DNA of 64,000 bases, taken from assembly GCF_009650605.1 (NCBI RefSeq), contig NZ_WAJT01000002.1, positions 434,001-498,000 of the forward strand, in the 5' to 3' direction. A program made the translations under genes and the position numbers. The notes under the pieces are model-generated. The model did not search any database. It had not been told where the DNA came from and saw only the letters and a list, made by a program, of their open reading frames with translations. Each line of letters starts with the position of its first letter. Positions within the stretch are counted from its first letter, which is position 1. Origin of the DNA: Labrenzia sp. CE80 (GTDB lineage: Bacteria; Pseudomonadota; Alphaproteobacteria; Rhizobiales; Stappiaceae). Below, one piece after another: positions 24,808-34,504 of this stretch.

Positions 24808-27800
24808 ATGAGTGCAGATATGGCTGTTTTCCAGGAAGGCATGAAGCAACACGGCGTCGAGCCATTTCGCGCTGCTTATGCGCCCGATGACCAACCATTG
24901 GTGCGTCGTCTTCTCGCGGAGACTGCGCTGACTCCGGAGGTCGAGGCAAAAATCAATACGCGTGCCGAAGGCTATATCAACGACATGCGGTCGACCGCAG
25001 TTGGCCTCGGCGGCGTCGAGGACTTCATGCGCGAATTCGGCCTGACAACACGGGAAGGCCTGGCGATGATGGTTCTCGCCGAGGCGCTGCTGCGCGTACC
25101 TGACGCTGCGACCGCGGATCGCTTGATTGAAGACAAGCTGGCAGCGGCTCGTTTCGATGACCCAAGCGGACCAAAATCGGATACCTGGCTGGTGTCTGCG
25201 TCATCTTGGGCGCTAGGCGTAACTTCTCGTCTTCTGCATCCCGGCGATACGCCGCAGAGCATCCTTGCCTCCCTGGTCAAGCGAATGGGCATGCCGGCGG
25301 TTCGCACGGCAACGAAGAAGGCGATGAGATTGCTCGGTCACCAATTTGTGCTTGGTGAAACTATCGCTCGCGCTCTCGATCGCGCAAAGACGCAGGAAGC
25401 CAAGGGCTATCGCTACTCCTACGACATGCTCGGCGAAGGAGCCCGGACGGCAAGGGACGCGGAGCGCTATTTCCAGTCTTACGCGGATGCAATTGACGCC
25501 ATTGGCAAGGCCGCTGGCACGGAGAAACTGCCGAACCGGCCAGGCATCTCGGTCAAGCTCTCGGCGCTTCACCCAAGGTATGAAGCGGTCAACGGTGAGC
25601 GGGTTCGAGACGAAGTGGTGCCTCGCCTGATCAAGTTGGCTGAGATGGCGCGGTCATACGATCTAAATTTCACCGTCGATGCGGAAGAGGCAGATCGCCT
25701 TGAACTGTCACTGGACATCATCGCAGCCGTGCTGGCGGATCCGGTGACAAAAGGCTGGGATGGTTTCGGTCTTGCTGTCCAGGCTTATCAAAAGCGTGGC
25801 TGTGAGGTGATCGATTGGCTGATTGACGCCGCGCGTCATCACAATCGGCGTTTGATGGTGCGGCTCGTGAAGGGCGCGTACTGGGATACAGAGATCAAGC
25901 ATGCTCAGGAGCAGGGCGCGGCCGGCTATCCGGTCTTTACCCGCAAGGCGGCCACGGATCTGTCATATCTTGCCTGCGCCAAACGCATGCTTGCCGCCAG
26001 GGATGTTCTTTACCCGCAGTTCGCCACACACAATGCACTGACCGTCGCCCAGATCGCAGAGATCGCAGGCAACAAGGAAGGCTACGAATTCCAACGCCTT
26101 CATGGCATGGGAGAAAGTCTCTACAAGTCTGTGTGCGAACGCGACGGCTATGCTTGTAGAATTTACGCTCCCGTCGGCGGCCACAAGGATCTGTTGGCCT
26201 ACCTGGTGCGCAGGCTCCTCGAGAACGGCGCCAATTCCTCATTCGTGACAATCGTGGGGGACAGCTCCGTACCCGTTGAGGCCCTGCTTCGCCCGGCGTC
26301 AGAGATTCTGGAGGCGGGCAAACATGCCTCGAACAGATCTATCCCCTTGCCTTCAGATCTCTATGGCTCCAGCCGTCAGAACTCCGATGGTATCGAATTC
26401 GGGTGCGCTGCCGAGCGTCATGAGCTGGTCGATGGCATGGCCAAGGCCGTTGCTCCGACCACGGATGCAAAGCCGCTTTTTGGGGATCGGGATGTTTCAG
26501 GTAAGGCGGAACAGGTGCTTTCGCCCGCCGACGGACAGACTGTTGTCGGAACCGTCGTCAATGCAACCAGCGAGCTTGCAAAAACGGCGATGGATGTCGC
26601 AAGCCAGGGGTTTGAAACCTGGTCCCGTCGTCCTGTTGAAGAGCGGGCTGAAACACTTTCGAAAATGGCCGATCTGCTGGAGCAGAACAGAGATCGGCTG
26701 ATGGCGTTGCTGAGCCTGGAGGCAGGCAAGACGCTGCCCGACGGCATCGCCGAGATTCGCGAAGCGGTCGACTTCTGCCGGTATTATGCGGATCAGGCGA
26801 ACTCACTGTTCGGTGAAGGTATGCTCATGCCGGGACCAACGGGTGAGGAAAACAGGTATCGATTGCGGGGCCGCGGAGTTTTTGTTTGTATTTCGCCCTG
26901 GAATTTCCCGCTGGCAATCTTCCTCGGGCAAGTAAGCGCGGCGCTCGTCGCAGGCAATGCGGTTGTGGCCAAAGCGGCCGAGCAGACCCCGCTGATAGCC
27001 TATGAAGCGGTTCGCCTTTTCCACGAAGCCGGTGTCCCGACGGATGTCTTGTGCTTCCTGCCTGGCGATGGTGCTGTCGGAGCGGCTCTGACTTCGGATC
27101 CAAGGGTCGCAGGCGTGGCCTTTACCGGGTCCACCGAAACGGCTTGGGCCATCAATCGCTCGCTCGCGGAAAAGCGGGGGCCGATTGTGCCCCTGATTGC
27201 CGAAACCGGCGGTATCAATGCGATGCTCGTTGACGCCACGGCGCTGCTGGAACAGGTCTGCGATGACGTCATGATGTCGGCCTTCCGGTCGGCTGGTCAG
27301 CGTTGCTCGGCTCTTCGCCTTCTGTTTGCACAGGCTGATGTTGCTGACGATCTGCTCCAAATGCTCGAAGGCGCTGCTGATGAGCTCGCCTTGGGAGATC
27401 CAAGGTCTTCCGCCACGGACATTGGTCCGGTGATTGATGTAGAGGCGCGGGATGGCATTCTGGCGCATGTTGCAGACATGCGGCATACGCAGACACTTCG
27501 ATATCAGGGCGAAACCCCGCAGGGCGCTCTTTCGGGCGGTTCTTGGGTTGCTCCGCACATCGTCGAACTGGATCGAGCCGAAGCGTTGACCAAGGAGGTG
27601 TTCGGCCCGGTTCTGCATGTGGTTCGTTATCAGGCCAAGGACATCGACAAGGTTCTGGAGACGATCGCTGCCAGCGGTTATGGCCTGACCCTCGGCGTTC
27701 ACAGCCGAATAGATGCTACGGTCAAAAAGGTTGTCGATAGGCTGTCCGTGGGCAATGTCTACATCAACCGCAACACGATTGGTGCTGTTGTTGGCACTCA

Positions 27801-27948
27801 ACCTTTTGGCGGGTCTGGTCTCTCTGGTACCGGTCCGAAGGCGGGCGGCCCCGCTTACCTTCAACGCTTTGCCCTGGAGCAGGTTGTTTCGATCAACACA
27901 GCCGCTGCTGGCGGAAACGCCAGCCTTGTTGCAGCTTCCGACGATTGA
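24808..27948 (+). CDS. putA: Bifunctional proline dehydrogenase / P5C dehydrogenase
   Basis: A 1046-residue enzyme that oxidises proline to glutamate in two steps. The FAD-dependent PRODH barrel covers about residues 90-490, with LMVRLVKGAYWDTEIKHAQ and APVGGHKDLLAYLVRRLLENGA. The NAD-dependent aldehyde dehydrogenase half covers about 540-1020, with SPWNFPLAIF, the general base in LIAETGGINAML and the catalytic Cys in SAGQRCSALRLLF. There is no N-terminal ribbon-helix-helix domain, so unlike E. coli PutA it cannot repress its own gene, in agreement with a separate Lrp-type regulator. AGGGAG precedes the ATG. Confidence 0.97.
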   Translation: MSADMAVFQEGMKQHGVEPFRAAYAPDDQPLVRRLLAETALTPEVEAKINTRAEGYINDMRSTAVGLGGVEDFMREFGLTTREGLAMMVLAEALLRVPDAATADRLIEDKLAAARFDDPSGPKSDTWLVSASSWALGVTSRLLHPGDTPQSILASLVKRMGMPAVRTATKKAMRLLGHQFVLGETIARALDRAKTQEAKGYRYSYDMLGEGARTARDAERYFQSYADAIDAIGKAAGTEKLPNRPGISVKLSALHPRYEAVNGERVRDEVVPRLIKLAEMARSYDLNFTVDAEEADRLELSLDIIAAVLADPVTKGWDGFGLAVQAYQKRGCEVIDWLIDAARHHNRRLMVRLVKGAYWDTEIKHAQEQGAAGYPVFTRKAATDLSYLACAKRMLAARDVLYPQFATHNALTVAQIAEIAGNKEGYEFQRLHGMGESLYKSVCERDGYACRIYAPVGGHKDLLAYLVRRLLENGANSSFVTIVGDSSVPVEALLRPASEILEAGKHASNRSIPLPSDLYGSSRQNSDGIEFGCAAERHELVDGMAKAVAPTTDAKPLFGDRDVSGKAEQVLSPADGQTVVGTVVNATSELAKTAMDVASQGFETWSRRPVEERAETLSKMADLLEQNRDRLMALLSLEAGKTLPDGIAEIREAVDFCRYYADQANSLFGEGMLMPGPTGEENRYRLRGRGVFVCISPWNFPLAIFLGQVSAALVAGNAVVAKAAEQTPLIAYEAVRLFHEAGVPTDVLCFLPGDGAVGAALTSDPRVAGVAFTGSTETAWAINRSLAEKRGPIVPLIAETGGINAMLVDATALLEQVCDDVMMSAFRSAGQRCSALRLLFAQADVADDLLQMLEGAADELALGDPRSSATDIGPVIDVEARDGILAHVADMRHTQTLRYQGETPQGALSGGSWVAPHIVELDRAEALTKEVFGPVLHVVRYQAKDIDKVLETIAASGYGLTLGVHSRIDATVKKVVDRLSVGNVYINRNTIGAVVGTQPFGGSGLSGTGPKAGGPAYLQRFALEQVVSINTAAAGGNASLVAASDD

Positions 27949-27962
27949 GGTGCTATCCCATC

Positions 27963-27986
27963 CCGTCTGCTAGTGTCAGCAGACGG
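27963..27986 (+). terminator. Hairpin after putA
   Basis: A perfect 9-bp stem (27963-27971 with 27978-27986, loop AGTGTC) begins 14 bases after the putA stop. The downstream sequence CTTGG has no real T-run, so termination may be weak or factor-assisted. Confidence 0.5.
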
Positions 27987-28006
27987 CTTGGTAGCGCTGT
28001 TGTAGC

Positions 28007-28876
28007 TTAGCCTCGGGAAGGGCCGTCAAAAGGGTTGGTCGAGTCGGCTGCAACGAGGAGCCTTGCGTCGCTTGGCCACCGGTCCTCGGAGAGCCCGCCG
28101 TCCTTGAGCACGTGCTTGCCGGTCTGGATGAAGTCCTGGAGCGTTCCGCTGAAGGGCGTATAGGCCTTGTGCTCTAGCCAATGTGCATAGGTTCCAGAGT
28201 CGTCGTCGGCACGGGCGTGGAGAGCATCTTCGAGGTCGTCACGGAAAACTTTCAGGTCACTCGGAAGAACGCCGAGCGCATTTTGCTCGATCTGCCCGCT
28301 TTCGAACGTTAGCTGGACAAGGGGAGACAAGGACGTCAGTCCAAGGTCCGCGATTGCGGTCATCCACGCAATCCAAAGCAGATTATCCGGCTCCGGGGCG
28401 ACGGTTGTTGGAAACTGCCTCAATTTTTCTGCTGCTACCTCTAACGAGAGATGGCCTTCAAGGACGTTGAAGGTCCAACAACGCAGAAAAGCTTCGCGAA
28501 CCAGCCAATCGGTTCTGGGCGAGGCGACAATGTCCCAGCAGGCATCTGCCTGGTCGGTTCCAAGAGCCATCAGCGCACGGGGAATCGTGTCTCCGATGGA
28601 GTCGTGAACAAGTGCTGCCGCTTTTTGGCTGTCGCCGCAAAGGATGGCGCTAAGAGGTTTGAATGCTTCTTCAATCCTGAGCGCGGCTAGGAGGTGAATG
28701 CCAAAGAACAATGCATCATGTTCCTCGGCGCTCACCGACAGTCCCCGGGCTTCACGTTCAAGCAACAGAAGAAAAGTCGGCACGCAGGCGGCAGGTGTTT
28801 CCAAGCAAAACGAAAGCGTTGGCCATGGTAGGTCGTCGCGTTCTGCCAGTCCTGCAACAATGTCTTGTCGGTTCAT
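28007..28876 (-). CDS. DUF1186-like protein
   Basis: A 289-residue cytoplasmic protein, almost entirely helical, that I assign to the DUF1186 family from its layout of HEAT-like helical pairs (LFFGIHLLAALRIEEAFKPLSAIL, then SIGDTIPRALMALG, then DWLVREAFLRCW). No catalytic motif is visible and the function is unknown. The ATG at 28876 is chosen because GAGGATCG precedes it; a longer frame to 28918 lacks such a site. It follows hrpB on the same strand with a 52-base gap. The family assignment is from memory of the pattern and is moderately sure. Confidence 0.7.
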   Translation of the reverse strand: MNRQDIVAGLAERDDLPWPTLSFCLETPAACVPTFLLLLEREARGLSVSAEEHDALFFGIHLLAALRIEEAFKPLSAILCGDSQKAAALVHDSIGDTIPRALMALGTDQADACWDIVASPRTDWLVREAFLRCWTFNVLEGHLSLEVAAEKLRQFPTTVAPEPDNLLWIAWMTAIADLGLTSLSPLVQLTFESGQIEQNALGVLPSDLKVFRDDLEDALHARADDDSGTYAHWLEHKAYTPFSGTLQDFIQTGKHVLKDGGLSEDRWPSDARLLVAADSTNPFDGPSRG

Positions 28877-28928
28877 GTGACGATCCTCACATCGCAGTGT
28901 AGCATACGCAACCTTCAAGCAGAATCGT

Positions 28929-31418
28929 CTACGTTTTTTTCCTCGGTTTCACCCGGCTCGTCGCCTCCGCGTTCAGCGGATCATCCGGCCACGGGTGCTT
29001 TGGATAGCGCCCCTTCATCTCTGCCTTTACGTCGGCCCAGGACCCCGCCCAGAACCCGGGCAGGTCGCGTGTCACCTGGATGGGGCGATGAGCCGGAGAA
29101 AGCAGTTCCAGCGTCAACGGAATTTTGCTGCCGCACACGGAGGGATGCACGGATTGTCCGAATAGTTCCTGGACACGGATCGAGATGCTTGGACCGCTTT
29201 CCGCACCATAGTCGATGGGTGCTCTGGTGCCGGTCGGCGCGGTGAAATGCGTGGGCGCAAGCCGATCCAGCTTGGCCTGTACATCATGAGGAAGCAGGTT
29301 GCTGAGGGCATCGCCCATACACGCAGCGTCGATATCGTCGAGTGACCTCCGCCCTGCAAGGAAAGGCCCGAGCCAGTCCTTCAGGCTTCTGGTGAGGCTT
29401 TCGTCGGAGAGATCGGGCAGATCGGCTTGCCCGTTTTGGCGAAGGTAACTGATGCGGCTGCGAAGGCGCAGTTGATCCTTGCTCCAGGGCAACCTTGCCG
29501 AACCTCGTTTGCCGAGTTCACTAACCATTGCCTGTTCAACAGCGGCAGGATCGGGCGAAGAAATCTGTCGTGTTTCCAGTTCTACCGCGCCAAAGCGACG
29601 AATACGCCGCGCGCTGATGCTACCGTCCTTTTCAAGGCGAACCCTGTCTTCTTCCACGATGTCGCGTCCGAAGTGGTGCTCGATTTCACTCTTGGTGATG
29701 GGAGCGCAGGTCATGATTCTGCCGTTGGCTGCACGTCCTTGAATGTCCGCGACTACCAAGAAAGGCGCTACAGCCAGTGCGTGTTCTTCCGGTAACGCCG
29801 CGCCCCGGCCATTTGAAATGCGAAATCGTCCACGAGGCCCACGCGCATCAGCAATCCTGTCGGGATACGCAAGAGCAAGCAACCAGCCAGCGTCTTCGAG
29901 GTCTATGGACCCATTATCCTTTCCTCTGGCCTCGCCCTTGTTGAGCAGTGCGAGCCAACGCTCTGCCATGGAACGGGAAGCTTGGGCTCGTTTTGAACTT
30001 GCATCGCGCAGTTGCCGTAGCTGTTCGCGCAGATCCGGATCTCGGCCACCAAGTCCTGGCTCTGAAAGCAGCACCGCGAGATAAGCGGCGGTGCGCCCTG
30101 CTCCCTCGTGCTGTCCTTCATTCAGCATATGGGCAAGGCGAGGGGGGAGCGGCAGTCTGCCGAGAGCCTTGCCTTGAGAGGTCAGCTTCTGATTGGCGTC
30201 GAGAGCGCCAAGCGAGCGCAGAAGAGACAGCGCTTCCGCCCACGCACCCGCGGGCGGCGGGTCGAGAAACGTCAGCTGACTCGGTTCCAGCGTACCCCAG
30301 GATGCCAGGTTCAGCGCGAGAGCGGAGAGGTCTGTCTCGAGAATTTCGGGCGTCTCATGAGCAACGAGAGCAGCTGTCTGGGCTTCATCCCAAAGGCGGT
30401 AGCAAACACCAGGCTCGGTTCGGCCCGCTCGCCCTCGCCGTTGATCTGCTGTGGCGAGCGAAACCCGAACCGTTTCAAGCCGGTTCAACCCGGTTTGAGG
30501 TTCGTATTTTGAAACTCTGGAAAGCCCGCTGTCGATGACCACTCGAACGCCTTCAATTGTCAGCGATGTCTGGGCGATTGCGGTCGCCAGGACGATTTTC
30601 CTCGTGCCAGGCTCGGCAGGGCGAATTGCAAGGTCCTGGGCTTTGCCATCCAGCGCACCATAGAGTGGAGCGAGCATGCAGTTCTGTGGGAGAGTGCCGG
30701 CGAGCAGATCGGCAGTTCGCTTGATCTCAGCCTGCCCCGGAAGAAACACCAGAACCGATCCGTTCTCGTCATCGAGTGCCTTGCGAACAGCTTTTGCGAT
30801 CTGGGGCTCCAGCCGATCTTGCGTTCGTCGGCCGAGGTAACGCGTCTGAACGGGAAAGCTGCGCCCCTTGCTTTCGATAACCTCGCACCCGCCCATCAGG
30901 CGGGAGACCGTTGCGGCATCGATCGTGGCGGACATCGGCAAGAGCCGGAGGTCCTCGCGAAGCGCTCCCTGGACGTCCAGGGCCAAGGCGAGGGCAAGAT
31001 CGCCGTCGAGAGATCTTTCATGAAATTCATCGAACAAAACGGCTGCGATCCCGGAGAGCTCGGGATCTTCAAGGATCATGCGGGTGAAAATGCCCTCGGT
31101 GATGACCTCGATCCGCGTTTTCGTCCCGACCCTTGTATCCATACGAACGCGGTATCCTACGCGTTCACCGACGGCCTCCCCCAGTTCCGAGGCCATGCGC
31201 TGGGCTGCGGCACGCGCAGCAAGGCGTCTGGGCTCAAGCACAAGAATGCGCCTGTCCCCACGCCAGGGCGCGTCGAGCAGAGCAAGCGGCACACGGGTGG
31301 TCTTGCCGGCGCCAGGATCTGCAACCAGAACGGCGTTCGACGTCTTTTCAAGAGTGGATGTCAGCTTGCCAAGAACGGCATCGATCGGAAGTGGCGTTGA
31401 AAACGCGCGCGTGGACAT
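28929..31418 (-). CDS. hrpB: ATP-dependent helicase HrpB
   Basis: An 829-residue DExH-box RNA-helicase-like protein of full HrpB length. Walker A is ADPGAGKTTRVPLALL (about residues 33-48), motif II is LFDEFHERSLDGDLAL, motif III is MSATID, and motif VI is QRRGRAGRTEPGVCYRLW. A helicase-associated domain and the HrpB-specific C-terminal domain follow, with ELLSPAHRPIQVTRDLPGFW. The biological role of HrpB is poorly defined. It begins five bases after the glk stop and so forms the end of an mgsA-glk-hrpB transcript. Confidence 0.95.
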   Translation of the reverse strand: MSTRAFSTPLPIDAVLGKLTSTLEKTSNAVLVADPGAGKTTRVPLALLDAPWRGDRRILVLEPRRLAARAAAQRMASELGEAVGERVGYRVRMDTRVGTKTRIEVITEGIFTRMILEDPELSGIAAVLFDEFHERSLDGDLALALALDVQGALREDLRLLPMSATIDAATVSRLMGGCEVIESKGRSFPVQTRYLGRRTQDRLEPQIAKAVRKALDDENGSVLVFLPGQAEIKRTADLLAGTLPQNCMLAPLYGALDGKAQDLAIRPAEPGTRKIVLATAIAQTSLTIEGVRVVIDSGLSRVSKYEPQTGLNRLETVRVSLATADQRRGRAGRTEPGVCYRLWDEAQTAALVAHETPEILETDLSALALNLASWGTLEPSQLTFLDPPPAGAWAEALSLLRSLGALDANQKLTSQGKALGRLPLPPRLAHMLNEGQHEGAGRTAAYLAVLLSEPGLGGRDPDLREQLRQLRDASSKRAQASRSMAERWLALLNKGEARGKDNGSIDLEDAGWLLALAYPDRIADARGPRGRFRISNGRGAALPEEHALAVAPFLVVADIQGRAANGRIMTCAPITKSEIEHHFGRDIVEEDRVRLEKDGSISARRIRRFGAVELETRQISSPDPAAVEQAMVSELGKRGSARLPWSKDQLRLRSRISYLRQNGQADLPDLSDESLTRSLKDWLGPFLAGRRSLDDIDAACMGDALSNLLPHDVQAKLDRLAPTHFTAPTGTRAPIDYGAESGPSISIRVQELFGQSVHPSVCGSKIPLTLELLSPAHRPIQVTRDLPGFWAGSWADVKAEMKGRYPKHPWPDDPLNAEATSRVKPRKKT

Positions 31419-31423
31419 GAGGT

Positions 31424-32473
31424 CTAGCCGGTGGCGTTCGACACGACTGTCTCGCGGCTCCAGCGGCGCCCTTTGAGTTCGACGACGAAGCGGTCGGGAG
31501 ATCGTGCGAAGGCGACAAGGCCTTCGAGTGCCGGGTTGCGATGACGAACAATATAGGTGGGTATGGCGCTCATGAGTGATTGATGCGGAGCTTTCGCCTC
31601 GAATGAACGACGAAAATGGCCGTCGGTCAGAAAGCGATCGATCCGCGGCGTAACACCGCCAGTCAGATAGACGCCGCCGCGTGCAAGAAGCGAAAGTGCG
31701 AAATCTCCAGCAACACGCCCCAGCGCACGTGCAAAGGTCTCGAGTGTCTTTGTTGCGACTGCGTCGTTCGCCTCTGCTGCTTGAGTGACATCGGCTGCGG
31801 TCTCGAAAGATCGCTCCAAATTCATGGACAGGCTAACCCCACGGGCAAGTCGCGGCAGGCCGGAACCACTGAGGATCTGTTCAGCGCCAAGCCGTCCGCC
31901 AACACGTTCAATCTTTTCGAAGATCGGAAAGTCTTCTTCGGTGACCGGGCCGATCTCGACATGGCCACCTTCGCCGGGTACCGGAATCCATGTGTCTGCC
32001 GCATGGATCATTGCAGCAGCGCCAAGGCCGGTTCCGGGCCCAAGGACAAACTTGGTCGATGCCGGGCGAGGCGCGCCCCTTCCGACCTGCTCGATGTCTG
32101 CACCTTCAAGATTTGGCAACGCCAGCGCCTGCGCTTCGAAGTCGTTGACGATAATGACATCATCGAGAGACAGGTCTTCGATCAGCTTCAGGGGTTCGAT
32201 GACCCAGTCGGCATTTGTCAGTGGGATCTTATTGCCGGTCACAGGACCTGCTACGGCAATGATGGCTGTGCGGGGCTGCGCGCCGCTTGCCTTGCCGAGA
32301 GTCTCCCGTATGGCGCCGGAAATGTCCAAATGATCTGCCGTTGCAGTGGGCACACAGAATTCAGTCTCTGTGTCAGGTCCAAGCACCAGAGCAAAACGCG
32401 CATTCGTGCCGCCAATATCCGCGACAAGAATTGGATAGGCGAAGGTGGCAAGGAACTGATTGGGAAGACTCAT
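31424..32473 (-). CDS. glk: Glucokinase
   Basis: A 349-residue ROK-unrelated, Glk-type hexokinase that phosphorylates glucose with ATP. The phosphate-binding loop is VADIGGTNARFALV (about residues 18-31). NDFEAQALALP and LGPGTGLGAAAM form the sugar and nucleotide sites, and the catalytic Asp would be in NDFEA. TGGVTPRI near residue 275 is the second nucleotide loop. It is somewhat longer than the 320-residue E. coli enzyme owing to a C-terminal extension. Its start overlaps the mgsA stop as ATGA, giving tight coupling. Confidence 0.95.
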   Translation of the reverse strand: MSLPNQFLATFAYPILVADIGGTNARFALVLGPDTETEFCVPTATADHLDISGAIRETLGKASGAQPRTAIIAVAGPVTGNKIPLTNADWVIEPLKLIEDLSLDDVIIVNDFEAQALALPNLEGADIEQVGRGAPRPASTKFVLGPGTGLGAAAMIHAADTWIPVPGEGGHVEIGPVTEEDFPIFEKIERVGGRLGAEQILSGSGLPRLARGVSLSMNLERSFETAADVTQAAEANDAVATKTLETFARALGRVAGDFALSLLARGGVYLTGGVTPRIDRFLTDGHFRRSFEAKAPHQSLMSAIPTYIVRHRNPALEGLVAFARSPDRFVVELKGRRWSRETVVSNATG

Positions 32474-32901
32474 ATGGCCGATACGCTGATTTCAGGTGTT
32501 GTAGAGGTTGTTTTTAAACCGGTTAAACGTGCAGAGCGAAGAAGAATTTCAGCCGTTGCCAAATTCAGCGCCATAGGGAGGTCGTAAACCAGAGCCAGTC
32601 GCATCAGTGCCTTTACGTCCACATCATGCGGCATCGGGCTCAAGGGATCGACGAAAAAGATCAGGCCGTTCAGTCTTCCCTCGGCGATCAGGGCCCCAAT
32701 CTGCTGGTCGCCGCCGAGCGGGCCGCTCTTCAGGCGGGTAATATTCAGACGGCTACAGCTTTCCTCGATCCGTCCGCCAGTGGTGCCGGTCGCGACCAAA
32801 GTGAAGGGCAACAGCTTCTCTTCATTTCTGACCGCGAAGTCGACCATAGCGTCTTTCTTCGCGTCGTGGGCGACAAGGGCAAGCATCGGCCGGGTGTTCA
32901 T
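32470..32901 (-). CDS. mgsA: Methylglyoxal synthase
   Basis: A 143-residue enzyme converting dihydroxyacetone phosphate to methylglyoxal and phosphate, a bypass of lower glycolysis. The phosphate site is VATGTTGGRIEE (about residues 37-48). SGPLGGDQQIGALI and FFVDPLSPMPHDVDVKAL carry the catalytic Asp residues and the His of the family. It is the first gene of a coupled mgsA-glk-hrpB set on the minus strand, so glucose entry and an overflow route are made together. The 170 bases before the next gene hold only its promoter region. Confidence 0.95.
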   Translation of the reverse strand: MNTRPMLALVAHDAKKDAMVDFAVRNEEKLLPFTLVATGTTGGRIEESCSRLNITRLKSGPLGGDQQIGALIAEGRLNGLIFFVDPLSPMPHDVDVKALMRLALVYDLPMALNLATAEILLRSARLTGLKTTSTTPEISVSAI

Positions 32902-33071
32902 GCGTCATCCTCTGTAACTGATTTGGCAAGCCAAGACAGATGTACAGGGATTTTCCCGCGGGGGTAAAGGATAAGGCGAAAAGATCTAATGTGGAGCGAC
33001 AAATAAGGTCGCCCACTGCCTATATCCTGAGAGGTTTCTTTGGCTCGGAGCGTGTGCCCCGAGCGCATCAT

Positions 33072-33917
33072 CTAGTCAAACATTGAACAGCGAACCGGCT
33101 TGCGCGCCGAGACTTTTCGCACGAGCGGTTCTTCAAAGCTGAGGCCGGCAATCTCCATGACGAGTTTCATCCGGATTGCATCCTCAAAGCCTTCCTTCGA
33201 TCTGACGGGGATTGCAAAAGACCCGGGGCCGCCAATGACACAGTCTTCATAGTAGTGATCGAGATTCAGCATTGCCTGCCAGGAATTGGCATTTGCTTTC
33301 ATCATCAGCGGTAGCCCGTTGATAGTCACACCTGATGAAAGCAGCTTGTCGCGTATCTGGGTGACGGAGCCGCCCTGGTTGTTCGGACCATCGCCGGAGA
33401 TGTCGATGACGCGCCGCAGGCCATTGTACTTGTTCTCCTGCACAAGCTCGACTGATTTGGAAAGCGCCGAGGCGATAGACGTTCTCTGAACCTGCCGCAA
33501 AGGAGCTTCAGCGATATGGGATGCGAAGGCAGACGCAGACGCCCGGTCCTTTATGACCATCCATTCGGCGACCATGAAATGTTCGTCAACGCCGCCCCAT
33601 TCCATGTAGGCGACGGCAATACGTCCTATTGGACCGTATTTGACGGCCTCCAGAACTTCATTTGATGTCAGGGCTGCAACATAGCCAGCCCGTTGGACTT
33701 CCTGTTCTTCCGTGTCCATTGATTGTGAAATGTCGACGGCGAGGACGAGCTCGACATCGACTTCATTGGCGGGATCGTAGCTGAAGGTATAGCCGGACTT
33801 GACCGGCATCGTGAAATCGCGGGCATGGGATGGGACTGTAAACATGCCTGAGACAAGGCCGGCAAGCAGGGATGCACCGGCAACGCAAACCGTTTTCTTG
33901 TATGTGTCGAGACGCAT
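33072..33917 (-). CDS. DUF1194 secreted von Willebrand factor A-like protein
   Basis: A 281-residue exported protein with a signal peptide (cleavage likely after SHA, about residue 32). The rest is a VWA-type domain: the metal-ion-dependent adhesion motif is VDISQSMD (about residues 61-68), with the second Asp in RVIDISGDGPNN. DUF1194 proteins are common in alphaproteobacteria and of unknown role; the fold suggests metal-dependent protein binding in the periplasm. AGGAG lies eight bases before the ATG. It stands alone, divergent from the nucleoside island. Confidence 0.87.
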   Translation of the reverse strand: MRLDTYKKTVCVAGASLLAGLVSGMFTVPSHARDFTMPVKSGYTFSYDPANEVDVELVLAVDISQSMDTEEQEVQRAGYVAALTSNEVLEAVKYGPIGRIAVAYMEWGGVDEHFMVAEWMVIKDRASASAFASHIAEAPLRQVQRTSIASALSKSVELVQENKYNGLRRVIDISGDGPNNQGGSVTQIRDKLLSSGVTINGLPLMMKANANSWQAMLNLDHYYEDCVIGGPGSFAIPVRSKEGFEDAIRMKLVMEIAGLSFEEPLVRKVSARKPVRCSMFD

Positions 33918-34504
33918 GACTTGTGCTCCTATTCTGACCCGAAGGTTGATTAGTCACGTCTCCCCTTTTTTCTATTAGAAGCCGAATTTCTTAGCGCTTC
34001 GTTCCTCGTGAAAATCGCGGATTATCTGTCACCTTCCTTAGTTGTCAAAACTACGTTGCTTGATAGTCAACCTACGAATACTGCTTGATTTCGCTTAACT
34101 GGCAAAGCGAAAAAGCGCACATAGTGCATATATTCCACAGGAAGAGTGGTGAGGAGTCGAGAATTGGTCGAACGAGAGAGCTTGTGATCGCGGAAAGGGC
34201 ACAATTCGCGCGGCGCTTGCACTTATCTTAGGCGCTCAGCCTGCGGCGTAAGCAGCCTCGCTCTAAACTTCGAAAAGGATTTCGAATCTGGGATTTTTTA
34301 ACGGCAAGGTGCTTGACGGCATAGGGCCGCCCGGGCAAACATCCGAATAAATTCTCAGTCGGTGAAGATTTTTTCGACCTGAGAAGGTTGAGGGTAGGGT
34401 CGCGGGAGCCTTCTTCTCGATTGTTCTGACATCGTATTTGCTACGGCAATGGCGAACAAGGCCTCAGATCGAATGAGGCTTTTAGAAGAGGTGGTGACAC
34501 GCCC
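33918..34504. other. Long intergenic region before the nucleoside island
   Basis: These 587 bases separate the divergent DUF1194 and SorC-type genes and carry no ORF I can support. They hold two inverted repeats: TTTCGCTT with AAGCGAAA (34089-34096 and 34105-34112), and GCCTCA with TGAGGC (34461-34466 and 34474-34479). The second is followed by TTTT only 22 bases before the SorC start codon. Promoters for both genes must be here, but none is clear by eye. Confidence 0.45.
34458..34483 (+). promoter_or_regulatory. Terminator-like hairpin in the SorC-gene leader
   Basis: Stem 34458-34466 with 34474-34482 (nine pairs including one G-T) and a short T-run lies just before the GAGGTGGTG ribosome-binding region of the SorC-type gene. 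It could be an upstream terminator or an attenuator; the short T-run leaves this open. Confidence 0.4.

Noticed and set aside
26803..27864. Long minus-strand open frame (353 codons) opposite putA
   Set aside because: It lies wholly antisense to the well-conserved aldehyde dehydrogenase half of putA, its product is rich in Arg/His/Ser and resembles no family; it is an open-frame shadow of GC-rich coding sequence.
31616..32587. 323-codon plus-strand frame opposite glk
   Set aside because: Antisense to glucokinase, Cys/Arg-rich product with no recognisable domain; a shadow frame.
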